Source of the DNA: Candidatus Sulfopaludibacter sp. SbA3
GTDB taxonomy: Bacteria > Acidobacteriota > Terriglobia > 20CM-2-55-15
Length of the DNA: 14,300 nucleotides
Assembly (NCBI GenBank): GCA_945861845.1
Contig: CAMAWS010000022.1
Coordinates: 1-14,300 of the forward strand
Direction of reading: 5' to 3'
A program made the translations under genes and the position numbers. The notes beneath the pieces are model-generated. The model ran no database searches. It was not told the origin of the DNA and worked only from the letters and a program-made list of their open reading frames with translations. This document shows positions 6,564 through 14,100 of this stretch, in pieces (position 1 is the stretch's first letter; every line of letters starts with the position of its first letter).

Positions 6564-8996
6564 CTACGACGAAACCTCTTCGACCGCAACCGCAACCTTA
6601 TATTTACAGGTTTCTTCGTTGCAGTAGTGGACGAGGCCCTCACGCTTGGTGGACTTTTCGAGCAAGTACGGAGAACCACAGTCGGGGCACTGCTCGGGCA
6701 CCGGTTTGTTCCACAGCACAAAATCGCATGCCGGATACTTCAGGCAGCCATAGAAAACCTTCCCTTTTTTCGACCGGCGCTCGATGATCTCGCCACCGCA
6801 GCCCGGCTTCGGACATGGCACACCCACTGTCTTCGGCTTGATGTACTTGCACTTCGGATAATTCCCGCAGGAAGTGAACGCGCCGAACCGGCCTTCCTTT
6901 ATTGAAAGCTTGGCCTGTCCGCACTGCGGACATGTCTCGTCAAGAATGACCTCCGGTTTCTTTGGACCGCGCTCCCCCTGCACAATTTTGCGGGTTGTCT
7001 TGCACTCCGGATATCCGGTACAGGCAAAAAACTGGCCGAAACGTCCGCGCTTCAGCGCCATCGGCTTGCCGCAATTCTCGCAGGGATCGGGCTCTGCCGC
7101 TTCACCGCCGGCGGGATCCGCCGTCGCTTCCACGGCTATTTCCTTCGTATTCTTGCACTCGGGATAACCGGAACAGGCAAGGAAGCTGCCGAACTGCCCC
7201 CACTTCTTCACCATGGGACTATTGCACTTCTCGCACACTTCGTCGGTCGGAATTTCCTGTGCCTTCAGGTTCTCCATGTTCTTGGTGGCGAGTTTCAGGT
7301 CCTTCTGGAACTTTCCGTAGAACTCGTCGAGCGCCTTAACCCAGGTGAGCTTGCCCTCCTCGATTTCGTCGAGTTCCTCCTCCATGCGTGCGGTGTACTG
7401 GATATCGAAGATGTCTTCGAAGTGTTTCACCAGCATGGTGGTGACGACGGTGCCCAGCTCGGTAGGCCTGAACTTGCCCTGGTCCTTCAGCACGTACTCG
7501 CGCTCCTGGATCGTTGTCAGGATCGTCGCGTAGGTGGACGGCCGCCCGATGCCTTTCTCTTCGAGCATCTTCACCAGCGACGCTTCCGTGAATCGCGGCG
7601 GCGGCTCGGTGAAGTGCTGGCGCGGCGTGAGATCGACCAGGCGCACCTTCTCGCCCTGCGATAGCGGTGGAATGCTCATGTCCTGTTCATCATCTTCACC
7701 GCCCGGCTTCGCGTCTTCGTCCGCAGACTCTTCGTAGACCTTCAGGAAACCGTCGAACTTCATGACTCGGCCGTTGGCGCGGAAAATATAATCCTTTGCC
7801 GCGATCTCAACGGTTGTCTGGTCGTAGACGGCCGGGTTTATTTGCGACGCGACAAAACGCGTCCATATCAGGCGATAGAGCTTGAACTGGTCTTCGGTGA
7901 GGAACGGCTTCAGGTCGTCCGGGGTGCGTCCGACAAATGTGGGGCGTATCGCCTCGTGGGCATCCTGCGCGTCCTTCTTGCTCTTATAGATGATGGGCTT
8001 TTCGGGAAGATAAGGCGCGCCGTATACATCCGACACGTACGACCGCACCATCTGCATCGCGTCGTCCGACACGCGAGTGGAATCCGAACGCATGTAGGTG
8101 ATCAAGCCGATGCTGCCTTCGTCGCCGAGTTCGATTCCTTCATAAAGCTTCTGGGCCACCATCATGGTTCTCTTGACGGTGAACCGCAGGCGCCTCGCGG
8201 AGTCCTGCTGAAGCTTGCTTGTCGTAAACGGCGGGACGGGATAGCGCTTCTTCTCTTTTGTGACGACCGACTCGACAATGAAATCCGATTTCCGGACCGC
8301 GTCGAGAATGTAATCGGATTCGGCCTGGCTCTTCACCTCGGCAGTCTTGCCCTTGATCTTCGCCAGCTTCGCGTCAAACTGGGGCGCCGCGTGGCCTTCA
8401 AGCTTTGCCGTGAGGGACCAGTATTCCACGGGTTTGAATGCCTTGATATCGCGCTCGCGCTCGACGATCAACCGGAGCGCAACCGTCTGCACGCGTCCGG
8501 CCGAAATTCCGCGCCGTACTTTGTCCCAGAGAAGCGGGCTTACCTGGTAACCAACGAGCCGGTCGAGAATGCGCCGGGTCTGCTGGGCATCCACGATGTC
8601 CTGGTTGATGCGGCCCGGATTCTCGATCGCCGCACGAATTGCCTTGGGCGTGATTTCATTAAACAGGACGCGGAAGATTTCGGCCTTGGGCCCGTCGAGT
8701 ATTTCCTTAAGGTGCTGGCAGATCGCTTCGCCTTCCCGATCCGGGTCAGCCGCCAGGAAGATGCGGTCCGCCACTTTCGCTGCTGCGCGAAGTTCCTTGA
8801 CGACCTTCTCCTTGCCGGGAATGACTTCGTAGACGGGATTGAAATCATTGTCGGTCTCGACGCCAAGCTTGCTCTTAGGCAAGTCCTTCACGTGCCCGAG
8901 TGAAGCTTTGACGACGTAACCATCTCCCAGGTACTTGTTAATCGTCTTGGCCTTCGCGGGCGACTCGACGATGACTAATGACTTTTTTGCAGGCAT
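6564..8996 (-). CDS. topA: DNA topoisomerase I (type IA)
   Basis: Relaxes negative supercoils by cutting one strand and attaching to its 5' end. It has 810 residues. The N-terminal Toprim domain contains Glu11 (VIVESPAKAKTI) and DPDREGE (84-90) for metal binding. ISAGRVQTVALRL (164-176) is a conserved core motif, and the active-site Tyr301 lies in GLITYMRSDSTRVS with Arg303. The core ends near residue 580 and contains an acidic linker (about 422-440). The tail carries five C4 zinc-ribbon modules with first and last cysteines at 588/614, 639/665, 689/716, 728/757 and 770/797, as expected for TopA tails that bind single-stranded DNA. The start ATG at 8996 gives the standard MPAKKSLVIVESPAKAKT beginning; the Shine-Dalgarno is weak. 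The gene is downstream of dprA, a common arrangement. Confidence 0.98.
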   Translation of the reverse strand: MPAKKSLVIVESPAKAKTINKYLGDGYVVKASLGHVKDLPKSKLGVETDNDFNPVYEVIPGKEKVVKELRAAAKVADRIFLAADPDREGEAICQHLKEILDGPKAEIFRVLFNEITPKAIRAAIENPGRINQDIVDAQQTRRILDRLVGYQVSPLLWDKVRRGISAGRVQTVALRLIVERERDIKAFKPVEYWSLTAKLEGHAAPQFDAKLAKIKGKTAEVKSQAESDYILDAVRKSDFIVESVVTKEKKRYPVPPFTTSKLQQDSARRLRFTVKRTMMVAQKLYEGIELGDEGSIGLITYMRSDSTRVSDDAMQMVRSYVSDVYGAPYLPEKPIIYKSKKDAQDAHEAIRPTFVGRTPDDLKPFLTEDQFKLYRLIWTRFVASQINPAVYDQTTVEIAAKDYIFRANGRVMKFDGFLKVYEESADEDAKPGGEDDEQDMSIPPLSQGEKVRLVDLTPRQHFTEPPPRFTEASLVKMLEEKGIGRPSTYATILTTIQEREYVLKDQGKFRPTELGTVVTTMLVKHFEDIFDIQYTARMEEELDEIEEGKLTWVKALDEFYGKFQKDLKLATKNMENLKAQEIPTDEVCEKCNSPMVKKWGQFGSFLACSGYPECKNTKEIAVEATADPAGGEAAEPDPCENCGKPMALKRGRFGQFFACTGYPECKTTRKIVQGERGPKKPEVILDETCPQCGQAKLSIKEGRFGAFTSCGNYPKCKYIKPKTVGVPCPKPGCGGEIIERRSKKGKVFYGCLKYPACDFVLWNKPVPEQCPDCGSPYLLEKSTKREGLVHYCNEETCKYKVAVAVEEVSS

Positions 8997-9196
8997 TCGC
9001 TCGTTTCCGTTCTCTATGTTCGTAATCTAAATAAATCCTGAAACAGGAAAAATCAACAACGCAGTTTTCTGCGGCACTCAATTCTTGATGGCTGCGCCCT
9101 GTCGGGCTTGCATTCGCAGCCGCTCATTCGCGCTGAGGGCGCACTATAAGCTTCGGACGAGCCGAATAGCAAATTCGAGAGCATCCCGGCCTTCAC
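8997..9196. other. dprA-topA intergenic region with small hairpins
   Basis: No gene is seen. It holds three small palindromes: CGCAG/CTGCG with a 4-base loop (9060-9073), GGCTGCG/CGCAGCC (9090-9096 with 9115-9121) enclosing GCCC/GGGC, and GCGC/GCGC (9130-9142). None is followed by a clean T-run on the minus strand, although a TTGATTTTT stretch follows the 9060-9073 hairpin in the direction of dprA transcription, so weak termination there is possible. The topA-proximal 60 bp is AT-rich. Confidence 0.5.
9028..9056 (-). promoter_or_regulatory. Possible topA promoter
   Basis: On the minus strand TTGATT (9051-9056) and TATTTA (9028-9033) are separated by exactly 17 bp, about 32 bp before the topA ATG, in the only AT-rich part of the gap. 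The -10 hexamer is a poor match (3 of 6). A small palindrome CCTG/CAGG (9037-9047) lies in the spacer. topA promoters are often supercoiling-sensitive, but nothing here proves that. Confidence 0.25.
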
Positions 9197-10309
9197 TCAT
9201 AACCTTCGAATGTACTTTTTCCCCGGCAACTGGCGGATGTGTTCTGCCGTCTCCAAACTAAGCAGTGCACCATAGACATCGGATACCGAAAATGGCAGCT
9301 TTGACAGCAGGGCGTCAATCGAAACCGGTTCCTGAAGCGATAAAGCTTTCCATACTTTCAGCTCCACTCCTTCGAGTGCCGGTTCAGGCTGGGCCTGCAT
9401 ATGCGCCATAAGGGGCGCGAGGATTTGCTCGCGAACCGGGTATGGAAGCTCTTCGACAACATCCTGCCAGCTGCTGACGAGTTTCGCGCCCTGCCGGATT
9501 AACACATGCGGACCAAAACTGTTCGGTGACGTAATGTTGCCCGGCACTGCAAATACCTCGCGGTTGAATTCCAAAGCAAGCCGCGCCGTGATCAGCGACC
9601 CGGAATATTCCGCCGCTTCCACAACCATGACTCCCAGCGACATGCCCGCGATAATCCGATTTCGAATTGGAAAATTCTGTGGCGCAGGGGGAGTGCCCAG
9701 CGGGAATTCCGTGAAAACCGCGCCTTTTTGTTCCACTAATTCGGCGAGTTTGCGATTTTCTTTCGGATAGACGAAGTCGAGTCCGCTTCCGTAAACGGCA
9801 TACGTCACACCGCCACGCAGAGCCCCGCGATGCGCCGCCGAGTCGACTCCTCGAGCCAGACCGGAAGTAATGGCCAGGCCCCGGCTGGCCATATCTTCCC
9901 CGAAGCGTTCGCCGCAGTTGATCCCGTAACCGGAGGGCCTCCTTGTTCCCACAATTGCGACCTGGGGAATTACCGGTGTCCACCGCGCGCCTCGGACGTA
10001 AAGAACAATTGGGGGGTCAAAGATCTCGCGAAGCAGCGGAGGGTAAGCCGGATCCAGGATATCGATGATCTCGATACCCAGCTTGATTGCGCGCTCCCAC
10101 TCCTCGCCGGCGCGGTCCAGCGACTTCGGCGAAAGCAGGTCTTCGCCGACTTCTTGAGGGACGCCCAGGACCTCCAGCTCATCCCTGCGGGCGCGAAACA
10201 CGGCTTCGGGAGTTTTGAAATGATGAATCAGAATGTTTGCAGATCTCAGGCCAAGTCCTCGAACCAGGAACATTCGAAGCGCGGCCTGCCTGCGGACAAC
10301 GTGCTCCAT
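9197..10309 (-). CDS. dprA: DNA-processing protein DprA
   Basis: Binds incoming single-stranded DNA in the cytoplasm and loads RecA during natural transformation; it is also widespread in bacteria without known competence. It has 370 residues. A helical N-terminal region (about 1-60) is followed by the Rossmann-like DNA-binding domain with VAIVGTRRPSGYG (117-129), SGLARGVDSAAHRGAL (149-164), FPIRNRIIAG (213-222), SGSLITAR (236-243) and PGN (256-258). A winged-helix-like C-terminal domain (about 315-370) is the DML1-type module. The ATG at 10309 has a GTGAGGG Shine-Dalgarno-like run 5-11 bp upstream. It is the first gene of the minus-strand run and is transcribed divergently from the kinase gene across an 835-bp gap. 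No com genes are in view, so transformation is not shown. Confidence 0.96.
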   Translation of the reverse strand: MEHVVRRQAALRMFLVRGLGLRSANILIHHFKTPEAVFRARRDELEVLGVPQEVGEDLLSPKSLDRAGEEWERAIKLGIEIIDILDPAYPPLLREIFDPPIVLYVRGARWTPVIPQVAIVGTRRPSGYGINCGERFGEDMASRGLAITSGLARGVDSAAHRGALRGGVTYAVYGSGLDFVYPKENRKLAELVEQKGAVFTEFPLGTPPAPQNFPIRNRIIAGMSLGVMVVEAAEYSGSLITARLALEFNREVFAVPGNITSPNSFGPHVLIRQGAKLVSSWQDVVEELPYPVREQILAPLMAHMQAQPEPALEGVELKVWKALSLQEPVSIDALLSKLPFSVSDVYGALLSLETAEHIRQLPGKKYIRRL

Positions 10310-10322
10310 GGACCCTCACTTT

Positions 10323-10340
10323 CCGAGCACCAGCGCTCGG
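10323..10340 (-). promoter_or_regulatory. Hairpin in the dprA leader
   Basis: CCGAGC and GCTCGG (6-bp stem, 6-base loop) lie directly upstream of the GTGAGGG ribosome-binding run of dprA, in the expected 5' leader. It could tune access to the start site; there is no further evidence. Confidence 0.25.
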
Positions 10341-10472
10341 CCCATGCCAGCAACCCTTTAGCCAAACCGCGGCCGGCGGCTTCGCATTCTTTTCTGCACG
10401 GCGATTTGGGAACCTGGAAGTCCGTTTGAAATATTCGAACAACGTAGGCCAATCGAACGTGTTCAGTGTGCC

Positions 10473-10514
10473 TGCGGGCGGGGGGCTTTTGCCCGTATTT
10501 CTCACCCGTTTGAA
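10473..10514. repeat. Partial copy of the hslV-hslU palindromic element (left end)
   Basis: The stretch TGCGGGCGGGGGGCTTTTGC matches the left end of the complete element (TGTAGGCGGGGGGCTTTAGC) with three differences, and CCCGTTTGAA at 10505-10514 matches its interior (2410-2419). The hairpin is GGGC/GCCC with a TTTT loop (10483-10494). The right half is missing or displaced. Confidence 0.55.
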
Positions 10515-10516
10515 TG

Positions 10517-10533
10517 ACGCGCCGAAGGCGCGT
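10517..10533. repeat. Hairpin ACGCGCC-GAA-GGCGCGT
   Basis: A perfect 7-bp stem with a 3-base GAA loop. The same core in inverse orientation (GCGCC-TTC-GGCGC) recurs at 10738-10750, so the two could pair with each other as well as fold locally. Confidence 0.7.
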
Positions 10534-10567
10534 CCGAATAGAGCCGCGGCGCGGCGCAAGACTCTAG

Positions 10568-10587
10568 CCCCACGCGTGAGCGTGGGG
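10568..10587. repeat. Hairpin CCCCACGC-GTGA-GCGTGGGG
   Basis: A perfect 8-bp stem with a 4-base loop, preceded by TAG. It is part of the hairpin series and has the same design as the one at 10681-10700. Confidence 0.75.
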
Positions 10588-10609
10588 AAAGCGGTCCCCC
10601 CCTGATGCA

Positions 10610-10660
10610 AGCCCCGGAGGGGCGGCAGATTCCGAGACGCTCTGTCGCCCCTCCGGGGCT
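10610..10660. repeat. 19-bp inverted repeat around AGCCCCGGAGGGGC
   Basis: The arms 10610-10628 and 10642-10660 are reverse complements at 18 of 19 positions (AGCCCCGGAGGGGCGRCAG), around a 13-base centre. Each arm is itself palindromic (GCCCC/GGGGC), so two small hairpins or one long hairpin are possible. This is the strongest stem in the series. Confidence 0.8.
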
Positions 10661-10680
10661 GGAATAGTCGCGTCCCGAAA

Positions 10681-10700
10681 CCCACGGCTGGCGCCGTGGG
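10681..10700. repeat. Hairpin CCCACGGC-TGGC-GCCGTGGG
   Basis: A perfect 8-bp stem with a 4-base loop, 20 bp from the previous inverted repeat. No T-run follows on either strand, so a terminator role is not favoured. Confidence 0.75.
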
Positions 10701-10704
10701 CTAT

Positions 10705-10766
10705 GGTTTTCCGCCGCTTCGCGGCTCGTTGTCGGATGCGCCTTCGGCGCGTGATCCAGGAAAACC
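10705..10766. repeat. Nested inverted repeats with three-way-junction layout
   Basis: The outer arms GGTTTTCC (10705-10712) and GGAAAACC (10759-10766) enclose two hairpins. These are GCCGC-TTC-GCGGC (10713-10725), directly adjacent to the left arm, and GCGCC-TTC-GGCGC (10738-10750), extended by GGAT/ATCC (10734-10737 with 10754-10757). Together they can fold as a closed stem with two branches. As RNA the fold can be drawn from either strand. Confidence 0.65.
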
Positions 10767-10785
10767 GGTGAGAAGTCCGGATTAC

Positions 10786-10850
10786 CCCCGTGCCAGGATC
10801 AAACTGAAATTTTCTGGAACTTTGAACGGGGCTGAAACCCCGCACCCACA
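10786..10850. repeat. Partial copy of the hslV-hslU palindromic element (interior and right end)
   Basis: It starts with CCCCGTGCCAGG, identical to 2384-2395, shares GAACTTTG in the middle, and ends with ACGGGGCTGAAACCCCGCAC then CCACA, matching the right end of the complete copy. It is 65 bp against 67 bp for the same part of the complete copy. The interior is clearly diverged while the stem CCCCGT/ACGGGG is kept. The outer arm of the left hairpin is absent. Confidence 0.7.
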
Positions 10851-11131
10851 GCGCGCCTCTAAAATCCGGCACCATGGTTGAGCCAGGAAAGCTGTTGCCC
10901 TCAGGAGCAGAGGAATCCGCTCCGCGAAGATTCAAACTGACCCACTACCACGTAGCGTCCTGAGTCCGAAATTCGGTTCATATTGAGGCCGTAGGGAGCA
11001 CATCCTTATTTAGAGGCGATCAGCCCCCATTTCTCGGGTATTTAATGGTCGATTCCCGCCTTATTCCTTGAATTGCCGGTTAAAGGCGTACAAACTCACT
11101 GCTCTCAATAGCCAAGAGTCGGATTTAAAGC

Positions 11132-11136
11132 GGGAG
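11132..11136 (+). promoter_or_regulatory. Ribosome binding site supporting a TTG start
   Basis: GGGAG lies 8 bp before TTG at 11145, and no ATG or GTG in frame lies near the start of the conserved cyclase domain. This decides the non-standard start of the kinase gene. Confidence 0.6.
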
Positions 11137-11144
11137 ACCATCCA

Positions 11145-14100
11145 TTGCGCCCTGCGGACGCAGCCATCAAGACCTTAGTCGTAACGGATCTCGTCGACAG
11201 TACCGCGTTGCTGGACAAACTGGGCGACGAACGGGCGAGTTCTGTATTTGCCCGGTGCGACCGCGCCGCCCGAAGCCGGCTTACTGATTTTGGTGGACAG
11301 GAAATCGACAAGACGGATGGATTCCTCCTTCTATTTGATCGCCCCATCGATGCCTGCCGTTACGTCATTGCGTTTCACTCGAATCTTGCGGAGTTGTCGG
11401 AGGAGATGGGGCTCAAGTTATCCGCTCGAGCCGGAATCCATTTGGGCGAAGTTTTTCTCCGGAACAATTCGGCCGAAGACGTCACACGCGGCGCCAAGCC
11501 CATCGAAGTTGAAGGCCTCGCCAAACCCACGGTAGCGCGCCTGGCCAGTCTGGCTCAGGGACAGCAAACGCTCCTGACCCGCAGCGCTTTTGAGCTGGCG
11601 CGCCGGGCCGCTGTCAGCGAAGCGATTTCAGAAATGCCCATACAGTGGATGGCCCACGGACCTTATCTCCTCAAAGGCGTCGACGAGCCCGTGGAGGTCT
11701 TCGAGGTCGGCGTACTGGGTTTCGCTCCTCTTTCCGTTCCTCCCAATTCCGAAAAAGCGCGCCGGGCCGTAGCGGCCGGAGACGAGATGACTCTCGGTTG
11801 GCGGCCGGCTCCGGGACAGGAGATTCCGCATCGAGCCAATTGGATCGTGCGCGAAAAGCTCGGCGAAGGCGGCTTTGGCGAAGTCTGGCTCGCCTCTCAC
11901 AAGAAGACGGCGGAAAAACGCGTCTTCAAGTTCTGCTTTCAGGCGGAACGGCTTCGAAGCCTGCGCCGCGAGGTGATGCTGTTTCGCTTGATGAAGGAAG
12001 CGCTGGGCAATCGCGATGACATTGCGCGGGTCCTCGACTGGCAGTTCGATGAACCTCCCTACTTCCTGGAATCGGAGTACACCGAAGGCGGCAGCTTTGC
12101 GGATTGGGCGGAAGGCCGCGGCGGCCTTCGCGAAATCCCATTGGTAACCCGCCTGGAACTGGTTTCACAAGTCGCAGTAGCGCTGTCTGCCGCGCACTCG
12201 GTCGGCGTGCTGCATAAAGACATCAAGCCGGCGAATGTCTTGATCGCTGAGGATACCCACGGCTTGCCAAAAGCTCGCCTCACGGATTTCGGAATTGGTT
12301 TGGTCCAGGACAAGGAACGGCTCCTTGAAAAAGGCATCACGGCTTACGACTTCACGGGAATGATGGCGCCCGAGGGCGAGGCGACGGCCGGCACGCACAT
12401 GTATATGGCGCCGGAATTGATCGAGGGGAAGGTAGCTTCGGTTCAAGCCGACGTCTACGCCCTCGGCGTGATGCTGTACCAGGCCGTCGTTGGAGATTTC
12501 GGCCGCGCCCTCACATCCAACTGGGATCGCGACATTCACGATGACCTTTTGCGCGAGGACATCGCGGCGCTGGTCGACGGCTCGCCCGAACGCCGGCTGG
12601 CGAATGCCGCGGAAATTGCCGAACGCCTGCGAACACTGGAATATCGACGCGCCGCCCGTATCGAGGAACAGCGAAGCCGCGAGGAAGCCGCCGCTTCCCA
12701 CCTCGCACTCGAGCGCGCGCAACGCCGCCGAAAGCAAATCACGGCGCTCGCCGCCGTCGCCAGCATTGTCATGCTCGTCGTGTCCGTCCTTGGTATTCAG
12801 GCTATCCGCGCCCGCAGCGAAGCCGACTTCCGGCGCGGCCAGGCGGAGGACTTGATCAGCTTCATGGTCGGCGACCTCCGCTCGAAACTCACTCCCGTCG
12901 GCCGCCTCGACGTCCTCGATGACGTCGGCAAGAAGGCCATGGACTACTTCGCCGCAATTCCGAAGAGTTCAGTGACGGATGCCGATCTGATGCGCCGCTC
13001 GAAGACGCTCTCTCAAATCGGCAATGTCCGAATGGCCCAGGGAAAACTGCCTGAGGCTCTGGAACTGTTTCAGGAATCGGTGACGATCGCTCAAGAGGTG
13101 ACCTCAAGAAATCCCTCTGTCGCCGAGTGGCAGGTCGCGCTTGGCGAGAGCCACGGCTCGGTTGGTGAGGCGCTCCGCCGGCAAAGTGATTTCAATGGAG
13201 CGCTTGAGCATTTGCAGATCCGCATCGAGATTGCGAAGGCGCTCACCGCAAAGTATCCGGACAATTCCGAATATCAACTGGAGTTGAGCTACGCGTACGT
13301 CGACCTCGGTAGGCTTCAGGAAATCCAAAGCGATCACCAGGGCGCCGCCCTGCAAGCCTACCGGGAAAGCCTGGCGATCAAACAACAGATGGCGGCTCGC
13401 GACCCGGAGAACACCGGACGCCAGGTAGATCTGGCGGTATCGCACAGTAGCATCGCTCAGGTTCTGGACAAGCTGGGAGATCTGCAGGGCGCATTGAAGA
13501 GTTCCACGAACGAACTGGCGATTCGGGAAGCGCTTTCAATGAAAGATCCCCGTAACATGGATTGGAAAATCAAATTAGCCATGAGTCATGGGTCGATCGG
13601 TAGCCTTTTGCGAATCATGGGACAAAGCGAAGCGGCCTTGATGCATCTCCAAGCATACCGAAACATAACGCAGGAACTTACCGAACGCGATCCGGCCAAT
13701 AACGCGTGGCAATGGGAGTTCGCGGTCAGCCAATTGAATGTCGCGTTCGCGCTTCTCCGCGTTGGCAGCCGGGATGATTCCGGGAGCCTGCTGCAAACGC
13801 CCATGGCGTTTTTCGAACGCTACACAGTCACAAATCCAACCGCCACCGGCGGGAAGCTCATATTGGCTCAAATATACAGAGCGATTGGCGAATACAAGCT
13901 TTCGCAAGGAAATCCAGGCGGGGCAGTCGAGGCCCTCAGGTCTGCGATAGCGATCGTGGACGCTATGCTGCAAAAACGTCCCGAAGACGAGGATCTAAAA
14001 CAACGATTGAGCAACTTTCAAAACGTTTTGGGAGAAGCTCTCGAGGCTGCTGGACGAAATGCGGAAGCCACTGCGGCCTGGACGAGAGCCGGGCTGCTGG

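Larger units (their letters stand above)
10310..11144. other. Gene-free divergent intergenic region rich in hairpins
   Basis: This 835-bp gap separates divergently transcribed dprA and the kinase gene. Open frames within it (for example 10179-10685 minus) read through palindromes in several frames, overlap dprA and have Arg/Pro/Gly-rich translations without domain character, so I do not call them. From 10473 to 10850 it is a nearly continuous series of GC-rich inverted repeats, annotated separately. From about 10980 to 11144 it becomes more AT-rich and should contain the kinase promoter; TTGAAT at 11068-11073 is a possible -35, but no good -10 follows at the right spacing. A short palindrome CCGAAATTCGG lies at 10966-10976. 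Confidence 0.7.

Noticed and set aside
7842..8903. 353-residue open frame on the plus strand inside topA
   Set aside because: It is opposite the highly conserved topA core. The frame is a by-product of the codon bias of topA.
9060..9121. Intrinsic terminator after dprA
   Set aside because: The stems are short or interrupted and no T-run directly follows; recorded only as hairpins in the intergenic entry.
10246..10452. 68-residue open frame overlapping the dprA leader
   Set aside because: It overlaps the dprA start out of frame and no recognisable motif is present.
10179..10685. 168-residue open frame on the minus strand upstream of dprA
   Set aside because: It runs through the hairpin array and into the dprA start in another frame, and its translation is Arg/Pro/Gly-rich with no domain character. 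It is open because of GC-rich repeats.
10473..10850. CRISPR array
   Set aside because: The repeats differ in sequence and spacing and are individual palindromes. There are no identical direct repeats with regular spacers and no cas genes.
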